NCBI GenBank assembly: GCA_016858145.1
Contig: JAEHOE010000049.1
Location: 1 to 64,000, forward strand
DNA from: Edaphochlamys debaryana
Lineage: Eukaryota > Chlorophyta > Chlorophyceae > Chlamydomonadales
Length of the DNA stretch: 64,000 nt
Reading direction: 5' to 3'
Shown: piece by piece, positions 29,301 to 41,300 of the stretch
How positions within the stretch are numbered: position 1 is the stretch's first letter
How the letters are laid out: each line of letters opens with the position of its first letter
Made by a program: the position numbers and the translations under genes
The notes under the pieces: model-generated
What the model was told of the DNA's origin: nothing
The model's input: only the letters and a program-made list of their open reading frames with translations
Database searches by the model: none

Positions 29301-32300
29301 AGACAGAGCGCGGAGGGGTGGAAGCGGGACGTGTCAACGCCTCCTCCGCTTCCCCTATGCTTACCGGTAACCCACCCACCCGTCTGCCCCCCGCTCCCTC
29401 TTTCCTCCCCCCCCCAGGCGCGCCCCTCCTGCTGGACAGCACCCCCGCCTCCCGCCGCCTCTCCTCCCCTTCACTGGCCATGTACGGCACCGGAGTGCTG
29501 TCGTACGGGGCGGCGGAGCGTACGGACGGGGCGTGGGATGCTAGCTCAGGGCTCAAAGATGACATCCTGCCTGAGATGCCTCCTGACGGTGGGGACAGAG
29601 GGGAGGACGGGGTTAGGATGGGGGGAGAGGATGGAGGGAACTCCAGGGGGGAAGGAGGAGCCGGTAGGGGAGGGAAGAGGGTCCCGGATGACGTCAGGAT
29701 GACATCTTGCCGGAGATGCCTCCTGACGGCAAGAGGGAGGTACGGGGGAAGGCATCAGGGGAGGAAGAACGGCAGGGAGGTAGGGGAGGCGTGGAGGGGC
29801 GAAGGGGGAGAAAGGGGCGGGCGAGGGGGGGCGAGGGGAAAGCTCGGCTGAGGGGGAAGAGAGGGAATGGAGCGTCTGGGCTGGGAGCTGGGAGCTGGGA
29901 GCTGGGAGCTGGGAGCTAGGACTTGTGAGGGGAGGGAGGGGCTGGGAGGAGAGGGGAGGGAGGGGCTGAAGGATGCCGCCTGAGTGCTTCGAGTGCATGG
30001 TGTTGAGGGCTTCAGGGGGGGAGGGAGTCAGGGTGGCTGAGTGTGCTCCTCCGAACCCTCCCCCTGTCCTGCCTCCCCTTGGCTCCCTGAACCCCCCCCC
30101 AGGCCAGCTGGTGCTGGGCTTCAGCCACCCCGTCAACCTGCAGCTGCTGCAGGAGGGTCTGAGGGTGAGGGGGGGTGGGGGTGGGAGGGGGGAAGGGGGA
30201 GGAAGGCGGGGGAAAGGGGGGGGGTGAGGGGGGAAGGAAAGGGGGGAGGGGGGGGGGGTGCAGCTGCTGCAGGAGGGTCTGAGGGTGAGGGGGGGTGGGG
30301 GTGGGAGGGGGGGAGGGGGGAAGGGGGAGGAAGGCGGGGGAAAGGGGTGGGTGAGGGGGGAAGGAAAGGGGGGAGGGGGGGGGGGTGCAGCTGCTGCAGG
30401 AGGGTCTGAGGGTGAGGGCGGGTGGGGTGGGAGGGTGAGGGTGGAGGGCAGGCGGGGGAATGGGGTGGGTGAGGGGGGGAGGAAAGGGGGGAGGGGGGAG
30501 GTGCAGCTGCTGCAGGAGGGTCTGAGGGTGAGGGCGGGTGGGGGTGGGAGGGGGACGAAGGAGGTGCACAAGGGGGGGAAGAGGGGGAGGCCTGGGCTAG
30601 TTGTGGCGGGCAGGGTACAGCGCTGTTGGGCTTGCGTCACACCGCCAAACCAGCTCAGCTCCGCATACCTTGCACCCCCCTCGCCGGCGCAGCGCTGGGC
30701 GGTTCCGAGACCCCCTCGCTTATCCCGACCTACACCCGGCTTCCCTGACCCCCCTGCCCCCTGCCTTCCCCCCGCGTCCTTACTGCCCCTCCCCCCCCTC
30801 AGCTTCAGGCCTCGGGCGGTGTGTGGTCGAGCAAGGGGCTGGGCGTGGTGGTGTCGCCCTGCGTCAGCCCGCGGAGGGACTGGGTGAGAGCGGGACAGGA
30901 AGGCGGCTGGTCTCCTGTAGGCATGAGCATGGGAGGGGCGTGTTGGGGTTAAGGCAAGGGGGGGAGAGGTGCCGCTGAGTCAGCGCAGTTGCCGGGGTGA
31001 CGTTCAGCAGGACTTGCAGGACCCATCATCCTTTCAACTCCCTGCAAGCTTCGTGCCTTACTCCCTTTCCTTGCCTTTGCCGCCCCCGCACCTTTGACCT
31101 AACGGTGCCTTCGCGGCCTTGCCCTCTGCCAGACCCCTCCCCCTCTCTGACCTCCTTCCCTCGGGCCCCCCCCCGCCCTCCCGCCACAGTCTGTGGCCTC
31201 CTCCGCCGTTATGGACCGCCGCCGTGCCGCCGCCTCCTCCTCCCCATCCGCCTCCCCATCTGCCACCCCCTCCCCCTCCCTGGACCTCAACACCAGCTGC
31301 GCCCAGGTGGCACCGGCGGAGGAGCTGGCGGCCAACACGCGGTGAGTTTGCAGACTGGGAGCGGGGCCCGAGCCTGGGCCTGGGCCTGGGCCTGGGCCTG
31401 GGCCTGGGCCTGGGCCTGGGCCTGGGCCTGGTGAGCGGCAGGTGGCGGTGAATAGGGGAGAGCCGTTGCCTGGACCTCGCCGAACAGGCTGGCCACGTGC
31501 TCAGCCAACTACCCGCGCTGGCCAGGCCCCGAAACCACCAACCACCCGAAAGCCAAATGCCAACCACCAACCACCAACCACCAACTGATTCCCTCCCTTC
31601 CCCTCCCCCAGGTACACGCTGCGGCTGCCCAAGGGCTCCCGCTACCACGCCCTGGCCGGGCCCCTGGGGCAGGCGCAGGAGCAGCCGCTGGGGGGCCTGC
31701 GCCGCTTCAGACTGCCGCTGCAGGGCTTCGCCGACATGAAGGACCCGCGCTGGGGGCTGCGGTGAGGGAGGGACCGTGGGCGGGGGGGCAATGCGTCGGA
31801 CAGGGCTGTGTGTGCTGTGTGCTGACCCGTGTGTGTGCTGTGTGTGGTGGCGGCTTTGTCGGGGGGGCCGTGGGGCGGGGCCGTGGGGAAGGGCCCCGCG
31901 CTGGGGGCTGCGGTTAGCGGCCGCCTGGGGGCCTGGGGGGGGGGGCGGGGCCGTGGGAGGGGGGCCGTGGGAGGGGGGCCGTGGGGGGGGGGGGCGTGGG
32001 AGGGGGGCCGGAGGGGGGGCGGGGCCGTGGGAGGGGGGCCGTGGGAGGGGGGCCGGGGGGCGGGGGGCCGTGGGAGGGGAGGGGCGTGGGAGGGGGGCCG
32101 TGGGAGGGGGGCCGTGGGAGGGGGGCCGTGGGAGCGGGGCCGTGGGAGGGGGGCCGGAGGGGGGGCGGGGCCGTGGGGGGGGGGGCCGTGGGAGGGGGGC
32201 CGTGGGAGGGGGGCGGGGGGGAGGGGCCGTGGGGCGGGGGCCGTGGGAGGGGGGGCGGGGCCGTGGGGGGGGGGCCGGAGGGGGGGCGGGGCCGTGGGAG

Positions 32301-35300
32301 GGGGGCCGTGGGAGGGGGGCCGTGGGAGGGGGGCCGTGGGAGGGGGGGCGGGGGGAGGGGCCGTGGGGCGGGGGCCGTGGGAGGGGGGGCGGGGCCGTGG
32401 GGGGGGGCCGTGGGAGGGGGGCCGGGGGGGGGGGGGGCCGTGGGAGCGGGGCCGTGGGAGGGGGGCCGTGGGAGGGGGGCCGTGGGGCGGGGGGCCGTGG
32501 GAGGGGAGGGGCGTGGGAGGGGAGGGGCGTGGGAGGGGGCCGTGGGAGGGGAGGGGCGTGGGAGGGGGGCCGTGGGAGGGGGGCCGGATGGGGGGCGGGG
32601 CCGTGGGAGGGGGGCCGTGGGAGGGGGGCCGTGGGAGGGGGGCCGTGGGGGGGGGGCCGTGGAAGGGGGGCCGGAGGGGGGGCGGGGCCGTGGGGGGGGG
32701 GCCGTGGGAGGGGGGCCGGAGGGGGGGCGGGGCCGTGGGAGGGGGGCCGTGGGAGGGGGGCCGTGGGGGGGGGCCGTGGAAGGGGGGCCGGAGGAGGGGG
32801 GCCGTGGGAGGGGGGCTGGGGGAGGGGGGCCGGAGGGGGGGCGGGGCCGTGGGAGGGGGGCCGTGGGAGGGGGGCCGTTGGAGGGGGGCCGTGGGAGGGG
32901 GCCCGAGGGGGGGCGGGGCCGTGGGAGGGGGGCCGGAGGAGGGGGGCCGTGGGAGGGGGGCCGTGGGAGGGGGGCGGGGGGAGGGGGGCCGGAGGGGGGG
33001 CGGGGCCGTGGGGGGGGGGGCCGTGGGAGGGGGGCCGTGGGAGGGGGGCGGGGGGAGGGGCCGTGGGGCGGGGGCCGTGGGAGGGGGGCCGGAGGGGGGG
33101 CGAAGCCGTGGGAGGGGTCCCGTGGGAGGGGGGCCGGAGGGGGGGCGGGGCCGTGGGAGGGGGGCCGTGGGAGGGGGCCGGGGGAGGGGGGCCGTGGGAG
33201 GGGGGCCGTGGGAGGGGGGCCGGGGGAGGGGGGCCGTGGGAGGGGGGCAGGGGGAGGGGGGCCGGGGGAGGGGGGCCGTGGGAGGGGGGGCTGGGGGAGG
33301 GGGGGCCGTGGGAGGGGGGCCGTGGGAGGGGGGCCGGAGGGGGCTCGGGGCCGTGGGAGGGGGGCGGAGGGAGGGGGGCCGGGGGAGTGGGGCCGGGTGA
33401 GGGGGGCCGTGGGAGGGGGGCCGGGTGAGGGGGGCCGGGTGAGGGGGGCCGTGGGAGGGGGGGCGGGGGGAGGGGGGCCGTGGGAGGGGGGCCCGAGGGG
33501 GGGCGGGGCGGGTGAGGGGGGCCGTGGGAGGGGGGGCGGGGGAGGGGGGCCGTGGGAGGGGGGCCCGAGGGGGGGCGGGGCCGTGGGAGGGGGGCCGTGG
33601 GAGGGGGGCCCGAGGGGGGGCGGAGCCGTGGGAGGGGGGCCGGAGGGGGGGCGGGGCCGTGGGAGGGGGGCCGTGGGAGGGGGGCCGTGGGAGGGGGGCC
33701 CGAGGGGGGGCGGGGCCGTGGGGGGGGTCGGAGGGGGGGCGGGGCCGTGGGAGGGGGGCCGGGGGGCGGGGGGCCGTGGGAGGGGGGCCGTGGGAGGGGG
33801 GCCGTGGGAGGGGGGCCGTGGGAGGGGGGCCCGAGGGGGGGCGGGGCCGTGGGAGGGGGGCCCGAGGGGGGGCGGGGCTGTGGGAGGGGGGCCGTGGGAG
33901 GGGGGCCGGGTGAGGGGGGCCGGGTGAGGGGGCCGTGGGAGGGGGGCCGGAGGGGGGGCGGGGCCGTGGGAGGGGGGCCGTGGGAGGGGGGCCGTGGGAG
34001 GGGGGCCCGAGGGGGGGCGGGGCCGTGGGGGGGGTCGGAGGGGGGGCGGGGCCGTGGGAGGGGGGCCGGGGGGCGGGGGGCCGTGGGAGGGGGGCCGTGG
34101 GAGGGGGGCCGTGGGAGGGGGGCCGTGGGAGGGGGGCCCGAGGGGGGGCGGGGCCGTGGGAGGGGGGCCCGAGGGGGGGCGGGGCTGTGGGAAGGGGGCC
34201 CTGGGAGGGGGGCCCGAGGGGGGGCGGGGCCGTGGGAGGGGGGCCGTGGGAGGGGGGCCCGAGGGGGGGCGGGGCCGTGGGAGGGGGGCCCGAGGGGGGG
34301 CGGGGCCGGAGGGGGGGCGGGGCCGTGGGAGGGGGGCCGGGGGGCGGGGGGCCGTGGGGGGGGGGCCGTGGGAGGGGTGCCGGAGGGGGGGCGGGGCCGT
34401 GGGAGGGGGGGCCGGGGGAGGGGGGCCGGGGGAGGGGGGCCGGGCGGGGGGGGCCGGGGGAGGGGGGCCGTGGGAGGGGGCCGGGGGAGGGGGGCCTTCG
34501 GAGGGGGGCCGAGGGGCGGGGCCGGAGGGGGGAGGGGCGTGGGGCGGGGCGGGGCAGGGCTTAAGCTTGGACTGGATGGGGCCCAATTGTGTTTGCTGCA
34601 TTTCAGGACTGCAGATAGGAGGTTGCCGCAGGGGCCGTTTGCCGTCACTGCCTTTGGCTTCCTGCACACACCCTCACACCTTCCTCCTGCTCCCCCATCC
34701 TCCCACGCCAGCTACCGGCGCCTGGACCTGTGGCTCCCCCACGGGTTGTCCGAGGACACGCACCTCGCCGCCCTCGAGGCAGCCATCCGCGTGTGCGATC
34801 TATCTGGATCTGGATCTGGATCTGGATCCGCTGCCGGCCGCCGCCGTGTCCTCGCCTCTGATGATGGCGAGGCCGGTGACGCGGCTTCAGAAAACCCCCA
34901 CCGAGCCTCGATCCTCGTTGCGGGCGAGAACCACGCAGGCCAGGAAACCGGTGAGGGCCCGGCGACCGCTGTTGCAGCTGTTGCATCCAGTGGTTTATTC
35001 ACCAGCCAAGTAACACCCCTCCCACGTCTGTCTAGGTATCCCCTGTCTCTCCATCTCCTTCACCCCTTTCCTCGCCCCCCTTCCCCCCACCACCCCCCTT
35101 TCCCGCGCCTTCCCCTCCTCACAGACACCGACCAAACCTCTCACCCCACCACCACCACCACCACCGCCCCTACCACCACCACCACCACCACCCCTGCCAC
35201 CGCCCGCTCCGCCCTGGGTCTGCCCCAGTGGCTGGGCGGCGCATGCACGCCCCTGCCCGGCGGCTCCCGGCTGACCCGGGTTAGCCGGGGCCGCGCGCGG

Positions 35301-38300
35301 CTGTCGGTGCCGGGGCTGGCCCCGGGGGGCCGGTACCGGGTGGAGGTGGCGGCGAGTGAGGGCGTGCGGGACGGGTACGGACAGGCGCTAGAGGTGAGGA
35401 GGGGGGGCGGGGGGGGGTGAGGAGGAAGAGGAGGAGGGGGTGGTGGGGTGGAGGGGCGGGCGGGGACTGAGGCCGGGAGGGGGTGCACAGCATGGGAGCT
35501 CCAAGTGGGAGGGGGGGGCAGCAGCAGCGGGGTCAACGTGCTCAGCACGGGAGCTCGGGGCTCCTCCAAAGCATCTCTGGCCGGCGGATGTGGGGCGCAG
35601 CGAGTCTGCTTGTCCGTGCGTGCGCAGCCCTGTTTTGGCATCCGTCCAGCTTTGACATGCTCCCGTGTTCACGCATGCACGCATGTTGCCGCACCCACGA
35701 ACACCCTGAGGTCAACGTCAACGACCTCATTGCACTCCGCCACTCACCTCGTGAACCCCGGGCCTAAACAAGAATGTCACCTGTTCCCCGGTACGGCAGG
35801 CCTCGTCCACCGAGTTCTACATGAACTACGTCGACTACTCCCTGGCGCCGCCAATGGCCGAGCCAATTGCCGTACTGGAGGCGGGCGTGGACGAGCTAGC
35901 CGCCTGGCCGTACGCCGCCCACCCGCCCTCGCCGCGGGACCGTACGGACTCGGGCGGGTTGTACAGCGGCCGGGGTGAGACACGTGACCAGGGATCGCGC
36001 TGCATGTGTGGAGGGAGGGCGCTTGCTAGCACTTTAGCTGCGTCTTGGGCAGCGCTCGAGGGACTACATACATTCCGCACCGGGTCCTTTTCTTCCCCCT
36101 CGAGCCCCTGCTCCAATCACAAGTTGTGAGGCCCCACCCGACCGTCCGTCTGGCTGGCGTCATTGTTCTCGCTAGCCCCACGCTAGGCGAATCCACTTCT
36201 CTCCTCCACCCCGCAGCCGCCTACTACGACAAGCTCGCCGCCTGGTCCCCCGACCTGAGCTCACAGGAGGGCGTGACGGCGCTCATGGCCCTCCTCCATA
36301 GGAGCGGGGAGGGGGTCAGCGTCAGGTGGGGTTGGGGAGAGAGGGGCTTCGTGGGTGCAAGCAAAGGCCCCGTCCCGCCGCCCTCACCACCCCTACCTCC
36401 CCCCTCCTCCCACTGCCCCCCTTCTTATCAACCCCTTCCCGCCCTCGTCCCCGTCCCTCCCAGGGACGCGCTGGGCCCTCCCCTGCTGGAGCTGGCGCTG
36501 CCCCCCGACATGCGGGGGCAGGGGCCCTCGGCCGACCGGGCCGACGAGGCAGCAGCGGGGTGGCGTGAGCTGCGCCTACCCCTCACCGCTGCCAAGGGTT
36601 CGGAGGGAGCCAACGGAAGCAGCGGCGGTGGCGGGGCCACCCCGGGGGGAGCCTCGTGGGCGGGTCAGGTTCGCGTGGTGCACGCGTGCTGCCGCGAGGT
36701 GGGCCGGGCTGGACGCCAGCAGGGATTGGGTGTCAAGCGACGAGCGGGCTCGAGGGAGTGGGATTGGCATGTTGAGGGTTGGGTGGGGGGCCCGGGTGGG
36801 GGGCCCGGGTGGGGGGCCCGGAGAGCGGGCAGGGGTTTAGGAATGCCGCAAGGTGGTCCGGGCTTGGGCCGGCCGGATTGGGATGGGATGGGACGCGGGG
36901 ACCAGTGGGGTTGGGGGCCAGGAGTGGTGGCATGGGCATCGGGGCCGGGGAAGCGGGCAGGGGTTCTGGGGTCGGCAGCGCGGACAGGATGCTCCACGGC
37001 CTGGCGCGGCACTGAGGCCCAGTGCCACCTTACAGCACTCGAAATCGGGGATTGAAGGATGACCAGATGAGCAGAGACAGAGTGCTGAATGCCACTTCTC
37101 CCCTTTCGTCCACCCCCCCTCCACACAGACCGACGGACGCGGTCGCCCGGCCAGCGGGCAGGTGCAGGTGAGGCGGGCTGGGGGCGGGGCTCAAGCGAAG
37201 CGGGGCTCCACCCCTGGCAATAAATCCTGACTGTCCAGGACCGGGGATCTCGATGAGATGAGATGAGATCTCGATGAGATTGTTCCCTGAATCCGCTGAG
37301 GACGTCACCCTTTGGCAATGGTTCACCATTGGCTCTCGGCGGGGGGGATCCTAGCACTTTTGCAGGGTAGGGTACGCCCTCAGGCTGTGGGCTGGGAGGG
37401 AAGACGCGTCTGTCCTCACCGCCCACTGTGCTCTCCGCCCTGCACGCAGGTTCTGCTCAGCTCCGCCCTGCATGCCCACATTTTCGCCCCCACTGCCACA
37501 GTGTTGCATGTTCCATTCCCCCCCTGAAACCCTCAGTGCTCCCTCCAAACCCTCATTCTCGAACCCGCAGGTTCTCCTCAGCTCCTCCCTTGTCCCGCCC
37601 GTAACCCCCCTGTGTCCGACCCGCCCCCCCAGGTTCTCCTCAGCTCCTCCCTCCACGCCCACATCCTCGCCTCGGGCCCAGCCATCGTTGCCTGGGTCAC
37701 GGACGCAGCGGCCCAGGGGCAGGGGCAGGGGCAGGGCAAGGAGGCCGCAGGCGGCGGCGGCGGCGGAGGCGGGGGCCCGGTGGAGGGCGCTGCCGTATTC
37801 TTCTACGCCAACACGTGGATGGTGAGCCGTACGCCGTACACCGTACACCTGAATACGCGTGTGCTGCATGACTGGGGCAAGCACATGTGCCTACCCGCCT
37901 TCCTACCCCTTCCTACGCCTCCCGCCTGACCCTTCCATCCCACTCCAACCGCCCCAGGCCCCACCGCTGCTGCTTGCCTCCTGCTCCACGGACGAGCGGG
38001 GGCTCTGCAACGTCACAGCCGCCGAGGCGCCGGTGGGTCACCCCGTGGGGGAAGACTCGGGGAGAGAGCTATGGTAGGGTACTGTAATGCAGGCCGCTCA
38101 AGCGGGAGCACGCGCACGACCGGGGAAAACGGACAGGGCGGGAAGTCTGTGGGGGCCGGCAGCAGCGGCCAAGGGCCTTGGGATTTGCCCAAGACAAGAG
38201 GTCTGATTTGCCCTGACCCCATCCGCATGCTCTCTTTTCGACACACCCCCGCCTACCGCCCCACATGCCCCCAAGCACGTCTTGCCACATGCTCATGACA

Positions 38301-41300
38301 AGCACCCCCACCCCACTCCTCCTGCCCTCCCCCAACCCCCACCCCACACCCACACCCCAATCCCCATCCCTACCCCCCACCCCGCCCCTTATGCCCCAAA
38401 CCCCCTCTCTCCCCTCCCCTCCCCGCAGCCCGGGGCCTACCTCTCCGCCTTCGTCTCTGCCCCGCCCGCCCCCGGCTCCGCCCCCGGCGCCCCCCGCCGC
38501 CTGGCGCTGGTCCCCCAGGCGGACTGGGCGCAGCTGGGGTGGGCCCCCCAGGCCCTGGGGGCGCTGGTGGCGGATCGGGTGGTGGTGGTGCCGGGGGACA
38601 GCGTCAAGCTCACAGGTAGGGTCGTGTATTCAGTTGGGAAGGCATGGATTAGGGTAAAGCGATTTCAATGTCTGGGGGGCGAGAGAGGGGCGCTGGTGGC
38701 AGATCGGGTGGTGGTGGTCCCCGGTGACAGCTTCAAGCTGACGGGTAGATGGGGGGCGAAGGGATGGGGAATGAGGTGTGGGGGTGGTGGCCGGTCGGTG
38801 AACGGTTTGGCAGGGAACATCGGAAGGGGAGCTCAGGGCAGAGGGGGAGCTGTGGGGTGCAGAGTGGCCAGTGGCCCGCCCTGTGTGGCCAGGCTCGCGT
38901 GTAACCCGACTTTGCTGCTGTACCTCCTCCCCTCCCCAGGCTTCGTACAGCTCGTCCAGGGTACGGCACTACAGCTGCCCGCGGGCGGTACTGCCGTACT
39001 CGAGGTGGAGCCGCCCTGGGGCCCGCCGCCGTCGGGCCTGGAGGAGAACACGCAGGGCTTCGGGCCCGAGGGGGCGGGCGGGGGTGCGGGCGGGGGTTTT
39101 GGCGGCGGCGGCGATTTTGACACGTCCATGGGTGGCGCCGCTGGGTCGGCGGCGGCGGGTTTTGCAGCTGGGGCTTTCGGCGGGTTTCCTGGAAATGGCG
39201 GCGGCGGTTTCCAGAAGCCGCAGCGGCCCTCGCGGACCGTGGTGCAGGTGCGGATGGGGGAGGGGGCGGGGCCGGACGGGAATCAGGAATAACGAGAGTG
39301 GTTGGGGCGTGGGGCGCCGTCGGTACTTTGCGATGTGCATGCCCCCTGCCTTGTCGTGCCTATGCCCGCGTTTCCCTTGCCCCTGCACACAGCAAGCCCT
39401 GAACGCCTGAGCCTGTGCCCGCCCGCTCGCTGCCCCATCGTGCATTACCCCATGGTAAACACCTCCTCTGGCCGCTGACTGCCTGTGCCGCCGCCCGTTC
39501 TCTTCCTGTACTGCTCTGCAGCTCAACGCCTCAACGGGCACCGTACACGCCGACATCGCCGTACCAACCGACGCCCGCCACCAGCCGTACACCATCACCC
39601 TGCGCATCAAGCCCCCCGGCGCCGCCAGCCAGCCCGGAAAGGGCGGCGGCGCCTCTGGCCGCCCCGGCGGCGGCCGACCCACTTCCAACCACGCCTCTCG
39701 CGGCACTGGCGGCGCCGCCACCGGCTTCGCGGGACGAGCTGCCGTACAGCCCCGATCTGGATCCGCCGCCGCCGTCACTGCCGCCGGGCGTCGGAGCGTG
39801 CTGGCGGCGACGGCGGCCCAGGCCGAGCATCATGACATCACCCACGCCAGCGGCGGCGCTGGCGGCGGCGGCGAGGTCGGCGGCGGCGGCGCCCATCCCG
39901 TCGTCGGCGCCGCCGCCGCCGCCGTGCTGCCCCACGCCGTCACCTCCAGCGCCGACCCAGACGCCAACGCCAGCCGCGCCGCCGGCGGCGCTGACGGCGC
40001 CGCCAGCTCCTCCGCCGCCGCCGCCAGCTCCGTTGCCGCTGGCGATGGGGACGAGGCGGCGGAGGCGGAGGGCCGTCGGGGCCGCAGCCTGGCAGGGGAG
40101 GCTATCGCCGGTGCCGCCGCCACCACCACGGCTGCCGCCGCCGCCACCGTTAGTACCGACGGGTCGGGCTCTGAAGGCTCGGGCGCTACCGGGGTGGATC
40201 CAGGAATGCAGGGCGTGGATGCCGGGGATGTAGATCCCGTCATGGCCAAACTGGTCGATCAGATCCAGATCCAGGATCCAGATCCGGCCCAGGGCGTGGA
40301 TCAGTGGCTGCGGGTCGCCTCCGTAACGGTGACGGTTGCCAACCCTCGGCCGCCCACCGCCGAGCTCCAGGTGGGGCGCAAAGGGGTCGGCGAAAGCTGG
40401 GGGTGGGGATGAGGGTGGGACCTGGAGCCTTAGTCAGGGGAACTCACAGGGGTCGGCAAGGGTAAAGGCTGAGCGGGATAGCGCCTGCGTGCTGGCTGGC
40501 TTTCCTGACTGCCCCCCGCCCTCCCCCTCCCCCCCCCCCTCAGCTCGAGGTCCCCACCTGGGCGCCCCCCAACGGCACCGTGCGGATCAAGGCGACCGCC
40601 GTGTCGTACATCGGTGCCGCCGTGGACGGATCTCGGATCACGATCCGGTGGAGCCACGCCCGCGCCTCCGACATCCTAGAGGTGGGCCTGGCAGCCCGTG
40701 CCTGCCGTACGGGTACCGTACGACTCCGGTGCCGGCTCTTGCAAATTCCCTCCCTTTCCCCAAGCCAGACCCCGTTCGTGCTCTGTCTTGCTTCACCGCC
40801 ACCTGCCGCTACCTGCCTGCTGACTGTTCTGACTGTTGGACTCGCGGCCAAGTCTTGCGGGAAGACGAGATCCTCACCAAGATCCTCCCCAAGATCCTCC
40901 TTGACCACTGACGAGCCTGGTTAGGCCCCCCTATCTGTTAACCCCGCATGCTCGCCTCCATTCCCCGGTCCCTCCCCTGCCTTACAGCTGACCACTGATC
41001 TGCACGGCTCCGCAACGGCCGTGGTGGATCTGGGATCCCTGCCCGAGGGCAACCGTACGACCCCGTACGACAGCATGGCGGTTGGCGCCGAGTGGATCGG
41101 GCCCACGCGGGAGCGGATCACGCAGTCAGCGTCCGTACTGTGAGGCAGGGGCTGGGGGGGTGGGGTGGGGGGGTGGAGGCCAGGGAAGGGGAGGTGGAGG
41201 GGAGGGAGCCGTTCGGCTACGGCTTCCCCCTTGCCCCACGTGCCCCCGTTTTTGAACGGGGAGGGGCCGAGCGGGGACATACCACCACGGAGGCCGGGAC

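Larger units (their letters stand above)
28453..31761 (+). other. Macroglobulin exons 5-12 (residues 128-400)
   Basis: Exons 28453-28512, 28678-28763, 29012-29067, 29418-29588, 30103-30164, 30803-30883, 31190-31341, 31612-31761. They contain two copies of the F(T/S)xPV motif seen in macroglobulin-like domains (FTRPVIALG and LGFSHPVNL), DLDCTLRWTPGF, and the Ser/Ala-rich exon 11. Phases run 0,2,1,1,0,0,2,2 and each is completed correctly by the next exon, including across the 2.95-kb intron 12. Confidence 0.8.
34712..38032 (+). other. Macroglobulin exons 13-20 (residues 400-843)
   Basis: Exons 34712-34950, 35125-35393, 35800-35974, 36217-36325, 36464-36698, 37129-37167, 37633-37821, 37958-38032. 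Exon 13 carries a GGATCT hexamer run coding SGSGSGSGS, and exon 14 a (Thr)n tract from ACC repeats followed by a beta-rich module (LSVPGLAPGGRYRVEV). Exon 17 could alternatively end at 36668; the later donor at 36698 keeps phase and gives a better join to exon 18. Exon 19 codes VLLSSSLHAHILA then AIVAWVTD, typical of a macroglobulin strand pair. Confidence 0.8.

Noticed and set aside
31058..34669. Minus-strand ORF of 1,203 codons and several Gly/Arg-rich or Pro-rich ORFs of 500-900 codons on both strands
   Set aside because: They exist only because the G-rich satellite units contain no stop codons; flanking exons splice across the region in phase.
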